Source: Pseudomonas syringae (lineage in GTDB: Bacteria > Pseudomonadota > Gammaproteobacteria > Pseudomonadales > Pseudomonadaceae). From it: DNA of 64,000 nt. The translations under genes were made by a program, and so were the position numbers. The stretch covers positions 62,001 to 126,000 of the forward strand of contig NZ_WKEQ01000013.1 in the NCBI RefSeq assembly GCF_021605415.1. The letters are read 5' to 3'. Below the pieces are notes generated by a model. The model was not told where the DNA came from, did not search any database, and saw only the letters and a list, made by a program, of their open reading frames with translations. Positions 37,651 through 44,727 of the stretch are shown here, in pieces (position 1 is the stretch's first letter; each line of letters starts with the position of its first letter).

Positions 37651-38621
37651 GCCATACTGAAGTTCACGCTGCACCTGCAACCCAGTCGCGCTGGAGCCGG
37701 TGGAAACGTCCGCTGACGCTGTTGTTCTTTTTGGCCCTGATCGTGTTGCTGACGATGTTCGCCACGCGCATCGAATGGGCCGAAGTGCTGGAAACCCTTG
37801 CAGATTTCAAGGTGCGCACGCTGATCATCGCGTCGAGCCTGACATTGGTGAGTTTTCTGGTGTACGCCAGTTTCGACCTGATCGGCCGCACCTACATTCG
37901 CCAGGATCTGACCTGGAAACAGATCCTGCCGGTGGGTGTCATCAGTTACGCCTTTAACCTCAATTTGAGCGCCTGGGTCGGCGGCATCGCCATGCGTTAT
38001 CGCTTGTATTCACGGCTGGGCGTGAGCAAGGCGAACATCGCCAAGATTCTCGGCTTGAGCCTGGCGACCAACTGGTTTGGCTACATGACCATCGCTGGGG
38101 CGATTTTCAGCAGCGGCCTGGTGACCATGCCGCCGGGCTGGAAAATCAACAGCGTCGCGTTGCAGGGCATCGGCGTGTTGTTGCTGTTGGTGAGTGCGGG
38201 GTATCTGGCGGCGTGCCGCTTCTCGAAAAAACGCGAATGGTCGATTCGCAATGTGGAAATCAACCTGCCATCGTTGCGCATGGCGGTGTTGCAACTGCTG
38301 CTCGGGGCGTTGAACTGGTCGCTGATGGCGGCGGTGATTTTCACCTTGTTACCGAGCAAGCTCGACTATCCGTTAGTGCTCGGCGTGCTGTTGATCAGTG
38401 CGATTGCCGGGGTGATCACGCATATTCCGGCAGGTCTTGGCGTGCTTGAAGCGGTATTTGTGGCGCTATTGCAACATGAGACTTCGCAAGGGAGTCTGGT
38501 GGCGGGGTTACTGGCGTACCGGGCGATCTATTTTCTGCTGCCGCTGTTGATTACGTTGGTGATGTATCTGACGGTCGAGGCGAAAGCCAAGGCGTTGCGG
38601 ATCGAGAAGAAACCCAAATGA
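37647..38621 (+). CDS. ybhN: YbhN-like integral membrane protein (lysylphosphatidylglycerol synthase TM-domain family)
   Basis: A 324-residue protein with about eight hydrophobic segments, including LTLLFFLALIVLLTMFA, LIIASSLTLVSFLVYASFDL, GIGVLLLLVSAGYLAAC and FLLPLLITLVMYL. The LSAWVGGIAMRYRLYSRLG and HIPAGLGVLEAVFVALL stretches are characteristic of the YbhN/MprF N-terminal flippase-like family. It lacks the cytoplasmic synthase domain, so a lipid translocation or membrane-support role is more likely than synthesis. It ends the four-gene operon. Confidence 0.9.
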   Translation: MSHTEVHAAPATQSRWSRWKRPLTLLFFLALIVLLTMFATRIEWAEVLETLADFKVRTLIIASSLTLVSFLVYASFDLIGRTYIRQDLTWKQILPVGVISYAFNLNLSAWVGGIAMRYRLYSRLGVSKANIAKILGLSLATNWFGYMTIAGAIFSSGLVTMPPGWKINSVALQGIGVLLLLVSAGYLAACRFSKKREWSIRNVEINLPSLRMAVLQLLLGALNWSLMAAVIFTLLPSKLDYPLVLGVLLISAIAGVITHIPAGLGVLEAVFVALLQHETSQGSLVAGLLAYRAIYFLLPLLITLVMYLTVEAKAKALRIEKKPK

Positions 38622-38643
38622 TCGTTGTTGCCGATTAGTCAGT

Positions 38644-38691
38644 CTTCGCGAGCAAGCTCGCGAAGGTGTCGCAGGCTGCGATCTTTTGATC
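38644..38691. repeat. Two adjacent repeat halves at the ybhN-hydrolase convergence
   Basis: CTTCGCGAGCAAGCTCGCGAAG (38644-38665) is a compact palindrome of the REP core type. It is followed at 38671-38691 by GCAGGCTGCGATCTTTTGATC, a single copy of the second family. The two families are fused here in one convergent gap. Confidence 0.8.
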
Positions 38692-38692
38692 T

Positions 38693-39448
38693 TCAGGACT
38701 GGATAATGCTCAACCGCTCGCCCACCACCATTTCGGTGATCCAGTCCACCAGGATGCTGGTGTAGGCCTGTTGGGATTGTGGCTCGCTCAGCGCGTGGTC
38801 GGCGCCGTCGATGATGCGATGGGTCAGCGAGTGCGTCTGCTGGCAGGCCGCGCGGTAGCTCATGATCGTCGCGTGGGGCACGAATTCGTCAGTTTCCGAC
38901 TCCACCAGCAACACATCCCCGGTGAAATTCGAACAGGCATGCAGTGCGCGGTTGTTGTCGGCGCGCACCAGCGAGCCGCGATAATCGCGCAGGTCGGCTT
39001 TGTCCAGTTCGCGTTTCGGCGTATTCCACTGCTCATCGCGATATAGCGCAGGCACGCGCAAAGCCAGCCAACGCACAGGGCGCAAAGAGGTGAGGATCGA
39101 AGCGAGATAACCGCCATAACTGGTGCCGACCACGGCGATGGCCGAGGTGTCGAGCGCCGGGTGCGCCAGCAAGCGGTCGTAGGCCGCGAGCAGGTCGCGC
39201 AAATTGTCTTCACGCGTGACTCGGGTAAGCGGGATGCCGGTGCCGCCGGTGTGCCCGCGCAAGTCAAAGGTCAGGCACACGCAACCGAGACCGGCGATGC
39301 CTTTGGCCCGTTCCAGATCCCGCTCCTGGCTTCCGCCCCAGCCATGGACAAACAACACCCCCGGCACTTTCGATTTGGGACTGAGAAACGTCCCGCTCAT
39401 CTGTTCATCATCAATGTCGATTTGAATGCTTTCGCTTCTAGCCGTCAT
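38693..39448 (-). CDS. Alpha/beta hydrolase
   Basis: A 251-residue cytoplasmic hydrolase. The oxyanion HGWGGSQERD near residue 35, the nucleophile serine in VVGTSYGGYL near residue 108, the aspartate in ESETDEFVP and the histidine in DGADHALSEP complete the triad. The LTFDLRGHTGGTG text fits the dienelactone/acyl-peptide-hydrolase type. It overlaps the end of the DUF3182 gene by 11 bp, so the two probably share a transcript and pathway. Substrate unknown. Confidence 0.88.
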   Translation of the reverse strand: MTARSESIQIDIDDEQMSGTFLSPKSKVPGVLFVHGWGGSQERDLERAKGIAGLGCVCLTFDLRGHTGGTGIPLTRVTREDNLRDLLAAYDRLLAHPALDTSAIAVVGTSYGGYLASILTSLRPVRWLALRVPALYRDEQWNTPKRELDKADLRDYRGSLVRADNNRALHACSNFTGDVLLVESETDEFVPHATIMSYRAACQQTHSLTHRIIDGADHALSEPQSQQAYTSILVDWITEMVVGERLSIIQS

Positions 39449-40544
39449 AGGATTTGACCGTTACGTATTTGAGAAGGAAGTCGCTGTTTTCCGCAGGGCC
39501 GCGATATACCTCGATGGCATCGGCCGGCAACGCCTGATCCGTGTAGGTTTCCACCGACGACACGCGGATCGCGCGCATGCCCGGGTCGTTGACGAAACTC
39601 TGCAACGCTGCCACTTCGGCGCTGCTGGCACCGCCCATGCGCCAGGATTGCTCAAGCACGCCGCTGCGGGTGTTGCCTTCACTGTCCAGGCCTTGGGCGA
39701 TGTCGTAGTTGCGCCGCGAGGCATAAAAACGTGGATACGCCTCGTTGGCCGCCGCGTCGAAAACCTCTGCTTGCTGGATGGCCAGTCGTACGTCGTCGGG
39801 CAGATCCAGCGCCAGCAGATCCTCATAACCGCCCTGCACCACCAGCAGATTCGAGCCGCCGTAGACCTCTTCACCCTGACCGTCCTTGGTCAAGTATTGA
39901 TCACCGCAGTAACTCAGCACCCTGCCACCGATGAATGACTGGCCAACGCTATGGGTGATGACCTTGCTCAAGTCCTGCTCCAGCACCACGCCTTCGCCGA
40001 AGAGCTTGTCGGCATCGGGGCGCGCGATGATCGCGTCGAATTCGTCAAGGCTGTTGACGACTTCCTGACCCCGACCGGCGCAGGCGTGAATCGGTTTGAG
40101 ACGGATCGGCCCGCTGTACAACAAATGCTCGGCGGCGGGCCTTGCATCCTCCAGGGCAAACACGCTCAAGCCATCAAGCACCACGTTGCGTACTCGCTCG
40201 GAAAACAGCGGCGACCAGCCGTCAGGCGCGTGGGCCAGGTGGCTGCGCAAGCCATGGCTGATGGCTTTGGTGCAGATGAAATCGTGCTCGACGTAACCGC
40301 CCCACAAATCGTCCGGGCCTGTGACACCGAGTGTCTGCGCGGCATCGGCACCGACGATGGTTTGGGTCGGCAGCAGATAGAGGTCGCGACCGTGGTGGGT
40401 TTCGGGGTCGTAACTGCCACCGAATTTGAGTCCGAGAATCTGCGCCAGCCAGCGGGCCAGCGCCTTGTTGGTGTCTATTTCGTGTTGCGGCGCCTCGGCG
40501 CGCACGGAGTGGGCGACGACGATTTTCTTCGGTATGGGGGTCAT
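39438..40544 (-). CDS. DUF3182 family protein, possibly ATP-grasp-like
   Basis: A 368-residue protein of the DUF3182 family, whose function is unknown. The ATG at 40542-40544 follows AGGGGAA. RLKPIHACAGRGQEVV near residue 150 looks like the lysine and glycine-rich loop of ATP-grasp ligases, and VVLEQDLSKV could be the linker that grips adenine; FIGGRVLSYCGDQYL follows. The ATP-grasp reading is inference. The start overlaps the stop of a possible 48-codon upstream reading frame. Its neighbours are an alpha/beta hydrolase downstream and a GlxA-type regulator upstream on the same strand. Confidence 0.82.
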   Translation of the reverse strand: MTPIPKKIVVAHSVRAEAPQHEIDTNKALARWLAQILGLKFGGSYDPETHHGRDLYLLPTQTIVGADAAQTLGVTGPDDLWGGYVEHDFICTKAISHGLRSHLAHAPDGWSPLFSERVRNVVLDGLSVFALEDARPAAEHLLYSGPIRLKPIHACAGRGQEVVNSLDEFDAIIARPDADKLFGEGVVLEQDLSKVITHSVGQSFIGGRVLSYCGDQYLTKDGQGEEVYGGSNLLVVQGGYEDLLALDLPDDVRLAIQQAEVFDAAANEAYPRFYASRRNYDIAQGLDSEGNTRSGVLEQSWRMGGASSAEVAALQSFVNDPGMRAIRVSSVETYTDQALPADAIEVYRGPAENSDFLLKYVTVKSYDG

Positions 40545-40687
40545 GCGTTCCCCTTTATCAGCTCGTTGGATGTAGAACAAAGATTGCAGGGATCAGGCCA
40601 AGACGCGGGTGCCCGGAAAGCGCAGCCGGCAAGTCCTGCGACCGTTTCAATCTGCACGACCGAACCTGGATGCCCGGCAATTTGCAC
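40541..40687 (-). other. Possible short upstream reading frame (48 codons) coupled to the DUF3182 gene
   Basis: A GTG at 40685-40687 opens a frame of 48 codons that ends in TGA at 40541-40543, giving an ATGA overlap with the DUF3182 start. The peptide has four cysteines (GLAGCAFRAP, PDPCNLCSTS and others). There is no clear ribosome site and the region also holds direct repeats, so it may be chance or a leader peptide. Confidence 0.3.
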
Positions 40688-40689
40688 GA
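40648..40689 (-). promoter_or_regulatory. Direct repeats TCGTGCA(A/G)ATTG, 30 bp apart, upstream of DUF3182
   Basis: On the minus strand TCGTGCAAATTG (40689-40678) and TCGTGCAGATTG (40659-40648) are 12-bp direct repeats with one difference and a 30-bp period, about three helical turns. They lie about 100-145 bp before the DUF3182 start. AraC-family activators often bind direct repeats with such spacing, and one is encoded just upstream. Confidence 0.6.
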
Positions 40690-40715
40690 TTCCCGCCTCA
40701 CGAATCCCCCGTTAG

Positions 40716-40735
40716 CAGCTGCCGCAGGCTCCTAC
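40716..40735. repeat. Single repeat half (CAGCTGCCGCAGGCTCCTAC)
   Basis: A lone arm of the GGAGC-TGCGGCAGC repeat family overlaps the last codons of the regulator gene, so the repeat supplies its stop codon (TAG, read on the minus strand at 40734-40732). Confidence 0.7.
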
Positions 40736-41733
40736 ACCCGGGGCGGGGTCACGCCAAACTTTGCGCGGTAATCGCTTGGTGCAAGGCCGGTGATTTTCTT
40801 GAAGGTCGCACGAAACGCGCCGGGATCTTGATAGCCCACCGTCCAGGCGATGTGGTCGATGGTGCCGTTGGTAAACTCAAGCATCTCCCGTGCCTTGCCG
40901 ACGCGCAGGTGCTGGCAGTACTCGGTCGGTTTGAGCCCGGTCGCGGCGCGGAACCGGCGCAGGAAAGTGCGTTCCTCGAGCCCGGCACGCTCGGCCATCA
41001 TCGCCAACGAGACATCGGTCGCCCCGCTGCCTTGTAACCAATGCTGCAACTTGAGGATCGCCGCATCGCCATGGTTGAGAATCGGCGCGAAATTACTGCC
41101 GCACGCGCTGGCGCTGTCGCTGTGTTCCACCACCAGAAATTTTGCCGTGCCGCTGGCGACACTCGGCCCGAGCAACCGATCGACCAGGCGCAACCCCAAC
41201 TCGGACCAGGCCATCAGCCCGGCCGTGGTGATCAGGTCGCCGTCGTCGACAATCGGCGTATCAGCCTTGAGCTGAATCGCCGGATAGCGTTCGGCGAACG
41301 CTTTGGCCGATGTCCAGTGGGTGGTGGCGCTGCGGCCATCGAGCAAACCGCTTTCGGCCAGCATCAGCGAGCCCACGCACACACCACCAAGGGTTGCGCC
41401 GCTCGCATGCTGTTCGCGTAACCAGCGCAACAATTCGCCCGACGCCTGACCGGCAGAAAAGCCGCCGATGGACGGCGGAATCAGCACGGCGAGCAAACCG
41501 TTCTCCGCACCCGGGTGGCTGTCGTAAATCCGCAACGGCGCCTGATCGCCTTCAGCCTGCCAATGGCTGACGCGCAGCAACGGCAGGCGCGCAGACGGAT
41601 GTTCGGCGGCGATCCGGTTGGCCACCGCGAACAGATCGGTCAACCCGTGCACGGCCGCCAGTTGCACACCGGGATAGACCAGCACACCCAACTCAGCAAC
41701 CGCCGGCCCGGTGACTGTCCTTTCTGCGCCCAT
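40732..41733 (-). CDS. GlxA-family transcriptional regulator (DJ-1/PfpI domain plus AraC HTH)
   Basis: A 333-residue regulator. The N-terminal half is a DJ-1/PfpI-like domain: LGVLVYPGVQLAAVHGLTDLF, then LGGVCVGSLMLAESGLLDG with a conserved cysteine near residue 127. The C-terminal 100 residues carry two AraC helix-turn-helix units (VSLAMMAERAGLEERTFLRR, then IDHIAWTVGYQDPGAFRATF). The ATG at 41731-41733 gives the normal length. It is divergent from a cysteine hydrolase gene and upstream of the DUF3182-hydrolase pair, so it may control one or both. Confidence 0.92.
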   Translation of the reverse strand: MGAERTVTGPAVAELGVLVYPGVQLAAVHGLTDLFAVANRIAAEHPSARLPLLRVSHWQAEGDQAPLRIYDSHPGAENGLLAVLIPPSIGGFSAGQASGELLRWLREQHASGATLGGVCVGSLMLAESGLLDGRSATTHWTSAKAFAERYPAIQLKADTPIVDDGDLITTAGLMAWSELGLRLVDRLLGPSVASGTAKFLVVEHSDSASACGSNFAPILNHGDAAILKLQHWLQGSGATDVSLAMMAERAGLEERTFLRRFRAATGLKPTEYCQHLRVGKAREMLEFTNGTIDHIAWTVGYQDPGAFRATFKKITGLAPSDYRAKFGVTPPRV

Positions 41734-41786
41734 TGTCAGTTTTCCCCTGTTTATTGTCGGTGCGGCCAATCCCTCAAGGCAGCGCA

Positions 41787-41804
41787 GGCGTCAATACTGA
41801 CGCC
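41787..41804. promoter_or_regulatory. Perfect 18-bp palindrome in the regulator/cysteine-hydrolase divergent gap
   Basis: GGCGTCA, four bases (ATAC), TGACGCC. Perfect seven-base arms in a 100-bp divergent promoter region suggest an operator. It lies 30 bp before the cysteine hydrolase start and 54 bp before the regulator start. Confidence 0.6.
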
Positions 41805-41833
41805 ACACCCCAACAACATTCGAGGACACACCC

Positions 41834-42388
41834 ATGGCCAAGCAAGCGCTCATCGTAGTCGATATCCAGAACGACTACTTCCCACAAGGCAAATGGCCGC
41901 TGGCCGGTGCCGAGGCCGCCGCCGACAATGCCGCGAAGCTGATCGCGGCTTTCCGCGAGGCGGGCGATTCGGTGGTGCATATCCGTCACGAATTCACCTC
42001 GCCGGACGCGCCATTTTTCACCCCGGGCTCGGACGGCGCCAAGCTTCATCCGAAAGTACTTAACCGCGAAGACGAACCCGTGGTGCTCAAACACTTCGTC
42101 AATTCGTTCCGCGAGACCGACCTGCAAGCGATCCTTGAGCAGAAAGAAATAAAAGAACTGGTGGTGGTCGGCAGCATGAGCCACATGTGTGTCGACGGCA
42201 TCACCCGTGCGGCGGCGGACATGGGTTATGACGTGACGGTGATTCACGATGCCTGCGCCAGCCGTGATCTGGAATTCAACGGTGTGACCGTGCCGGCAGC
42301 GCATGTGCATGCCGCGTTCATGGCGGCGCTGGGGTTTGCTTATGCGAATGTCGTTTCGACCCAGGCGTTCCTCATCGAAACGCGCTGA
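41834..42388 (+). CDS. Isochorismatase-family cysteine hydrolase
   Basis: A 184-residue enzyme. The catalytic aspartate is in LIVVDIQNDYF near residue 10, the cis-peptide and cysteine region is VVVGSMSHMCVDGITRAAAD near residue 117, and HDACASRDLEF follows. The family includes nicotinamidase, ureidoacrylate and isochorismate hydrolases; the substrate cannot be told from sequence. The gene is divergent from the GlxA-type regulator, a pairing often seen in pseudomonads. After its TGA the same frame stays open for 49 codons. Confidence 0.92.
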   Translation: MAKQALIVVDIQNDYFPQGKWPLAGAEAAADNAAKLIAAFREAGDSVVHIRHEFTSPDAPFFTPGSDGAKLHPKVLNREDEPVVLKHFVNSFRETDLQAILEQKEIKELVVVGSMSHMCVDGITRAAADMGYDVTVIHDACASRDLEFNGVTVPAAHVHAAFMAALGFAYANVVSTQAFLIETR

Positions 42389-42538
42389 GCCGTTTATCCA
42401 AACACCCTGCAAAACCATCGGCCATTCTGCTTAATCGCCGAAAAAGTCGACATCGAATCACGGCGTATCGATATCGAAGACCTCAGCCTGATCACTGAAG
42501 ACTTCAGCCGTTTTCTATCGGATCTGATTCTTGCCTGA
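42389..42538 (+). other. In-frame open stretch after the cysteine hydrolase stop (possible gene remnant)
   Basis: Directly after the TGA at 42386-42388 the same frame runs 49 codons to TGA at 42536-42538. The peptide looks protein-like in its last two thirds (LIAEKVDIESRRIDIEDLSL and EDFSRFLSDLILA) but has no ATG, GTG or TTG start. It could be the relic of a decayed gene or a read-through extension. Confidence 0.35.
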
Positions 42539-42553
42539 AAATCACCACTCACA

Positions 42554-42589
42554 AAAAAGGCCCTGCGTTTTACAGCGCAGGGCCTTTTT
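42554..42589. terminator. Bidirectional terminator between the cysteine hydrolase and ssb
   Basis: AAAAAGGCCCTGCG, eight bases, CGCAGGGCCTTTTT: a strong stem with A and T tracts on the two sides, between convergent genes. Confidence 0.95.
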
Positions 42590-42613
42590 GTTCAGAGCGG
42601 ATTCAGCGGCGAA

Positions 42614-43129
42614 TTAGAACGGAATGTCATCATCGAAGCTGTCGAAGTCCGGAGCCGGTTGCGGTGCGGCCTGCTGAGGGGCCGGGGCCGAACGCTGTTG
42701 AGGCGCCGACTGCTGAGGGCGCGGAGCCTGTTGGCGAGGCGCCGACTGCTGGTAGTTGTTGCCGCCCTGCTGCTGGTCACCCTGTGGACGGCCGCCCAGC
42801 AGTTGCATGGTGCCTTGCATGTCGACCACGATTTCAGTGGTGTAACGCTTGATACCGTCCTTTTCCCACTCGCGGGTCTGCAGCTTGCCTTCGATGTAGA
42901 CCTGCGAACCTTTGCGCAGGTATTCACCGGCGATTTCCGCGACTTTGCCGAACATCGATACACGGTGCCATTCAGTCTTCTCGACTTTCTGACCGGTTTG
43001 CTTGTCGGTCCATTGTTCGCTTGTCGCCAGACTCAGGTTGGTCACGGCGTTACCGTTAGGCAAGTAGCGAACTTCGGGATCCTGGCCGCAAGTGCCGACC
43101 AATATGACTTTGTTAACCCCACGGGCCAT
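42614..43129 (-). CDS. ssb: Single-stranded DNA-binding protein
   Basis: A 171-residue SSB. The OB-fold covers roughly residues 1-110 ([41 protein letters not shown]). A low-complexity linker rich in Q, A and P follows, and the acidic tip DSFDDDIPF is the protein-interaction tail. It coats single-stranded DNA in replication and repair. It lies 9 bp after the MFS gene, and the uvrA gene is divergent from that pair, as in other pseudomonads. Confidence 0.98.
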   Translation of the reverse strand: MARGVNKVILVGTCGQDPEVRYLPNGNAVTNLSLATSEQWTDKQTGQKVEKTEWHRVSMFGKVAEIAGEYLRKGSQVYIEGKLQTREWEKDGIKRYTTEIVVDMQGTMQLLGGRPQGDQQQGGNNYQQSAPRQQAPRPQQSAPQQRSAPAPQQAAPQPAPDFDSFDDDIPF

Positions 43130-43138
43130 AACGTTCTC

Positions 43139-44536
43139 CTAGGCTACGCACTCTGCCCCGGCCGGGTTGTTCACCAGGCGCTCAAGGGTGGTGCGATCCA
43201 ATAGTTCTGTGTCCAATTTGATATAGATAGCGGCTTCGTCTGGAACGATGACAGCATCTGTTACCCCAGTGACCGCCAAAAGGCGCTCGACCAGACCCGC
43301 TTCGCGGATCGCCTCGGGCGACAACGGCAAGCGCAGGCTCGTCACATAGGGAGGTTCGCGCATGGTAACAGCAAAGGCCAGCCAGAGGGCAGCCAGCCCG
43401 CTGCATCCAAGGAACACAGCCGACAGACCGCCATGCTGGAACATCCAGCCGCCGAGAATCCCGCCGAGTGCAGAGCCAAGGAACTGACTGGTGGAGTACA
43501 CGCCCATGGCCGTGCCCTTGCCGCCTGCCGGTGAAACCTTGCTGATCAGCGACGGCAGAGAAGCCTCCAGCAGATTGAACGCGGTGAAGAACACCACCGT
43601 ACCGATCACCAGAGCCCTCAGGCTGTCGCCGAACTTCCAGAAGAATAGCTCAGTGAGCATCAGCGTCAGGACGGCGCCGAGCAAAACTCGTTTCATTTTG
43701 CGTCGCTTCTCGCCATAGATGATGAACGGAATCATGGCGAAGAAAGAAATCAACAGGGCGGTGAGGTAGACCCACCAGTGCTGTTCCTTGGGCAAACCGG
43801 CCTTTTCGACCAGCGCCAGCGGCAATGCGACGAAGCTCGACATCAACATCGCATGTAACACAAAGATGCCCAGATCCAGGCGCAACAAATCCGGATGCTT
43901 GAGCGTCGGCAGCAACGCCTGACGCGCCACGCCGGATTCACGGTGAGCCAATGGCCCGGTGGACTTGGGCACCATGAACATCACGATGACGATACCGACC
44001 AGCGCCATGCCACCCGTGGCGAGGAACAGGCCGGACAGACCGAAGGCGCGGGTCAGCAATGGCCCGACGACCATCGCCACGGCGAACGACAGACCGATGG
44101 TCATGCCGATCATGGCCATCGCCTTGGTGCGATGCTGCTCGCGTGTCAGATCCGAAAGCAGCGCCATGACCGCAGCGGAAATCGCCCCGGCGCCCTGCAG
44201 GATCCGGCCGGCAATCACGCCCCAGATCGAATCGGCTTGAGAGGCCAGCACGCTGCCGAGGGCGAAGACGATCAACCCCAGGTAAATCACCGGGCGGCGG
44301 CCGATGCGGTCGGAAATGACGCCGAACGGAATCTGGAAAATCGCCTGGGTCAGGCCGTAGGCGCCAATGGCCAAGCCGATCAGCGCAGGGGTCGCACCGG
44401 CCAGGTCCATCCCATAGGTCGCCAGCACCGGCAACACCATGAACATGCCGAGCATACGAAAGGCGAACACAAGGGCCAGACCGCTCGCTGCGCGGGTCTC
44501 GCTGCCACTCATGCGTTCGCTGTGGGGATCATGCAT
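43139..44536 (-). CDS. MFS transporter with C-terminal YAM-like domain (YajR type)
   Basis: A 465-residue major-facilitator protein with about twelve hydrophobic segments. GVISDRIGRRPVIYLGLIVF is the loop 2-3 signature. After the last helix (FLGCSGLAALWLAFAVTM) a soluble tail of about 75 residues (EAGLVERLLAVTGVTDAVIV, then IYIKLDTELLDRTTLE) resembles the ferredoxin-like YAM domain of E. coli YajR (454 residues). Substrate unknown. The ATG at 44534-44536 follows GAGG. Confidence 0.88.
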   Translation of the reverse strand: MHDPHSERMSGSETRAASGLALVFAFRMLGMFMVLPVLATYGMDLAGATPALIGLAIGAYGLTQAIFQIPFGVISDRIGRRPVIYLGLIVFALGSVLASQADSIWGVIAGRILQGAGAISAAVMALLSDLTREQHRTKAMAMIGMTIGLSFAVAMVVGPLLTRAFGLSGLFLATGGMALVGIVIVMFMVPKSTGPLAHRESGVARQALLPTLKHPDLLRLDLGIFVLHAMLMSSFVALPLALVEKAGLPKEQHWWVYLTALLISFFAMIPFIIYGEKRRKMKRVLLGAVLTLMLTELFFWKFGDSLRALVIGTVVFFTAFNLLEASLPSLISKVSPAGGKGTAMGVYSTSQFLGSALGGILGGWMFQHGGLSAVFLGCSGLAALWLAFAVTMREPPYVTSLRLPLSPEAIREAGLVERLLAVTGVTDAVIVPDEAAIYIKLDTELLDRTTLERLVNNPAGAECVA

Positions 44537-44727
44537 GGAAAAACCTCGTGTGAACCGGCGGCGATTCTACCAGTCCCAACGATTGACGGGGTACATCGCG
44601 ACGCTTTGACGCGTACAGATGAAACTCTCTTCATGTAGGTCACGCAATCGCTGGTTTGATAGTGTGCATCCATCCAGTATTTGCCCGTATACTCCTACGT
44701 TTTCGACGCCCGCCGAGCGAGGCCACT

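Noticed and set aside
9974..38691. A CRISPR array made of the repeated intergenic motifs
   Set aside because: The copies are dispersed over tens of kilobases as inverted pairs with no regular spacers, and no cas gene is present.
44537..44727. A LexA box for uvrA in the divergent gap
   Set aside because: I looked for CTG-N10-CAG in both directions; the candidates have wrong spacing or missing arms.
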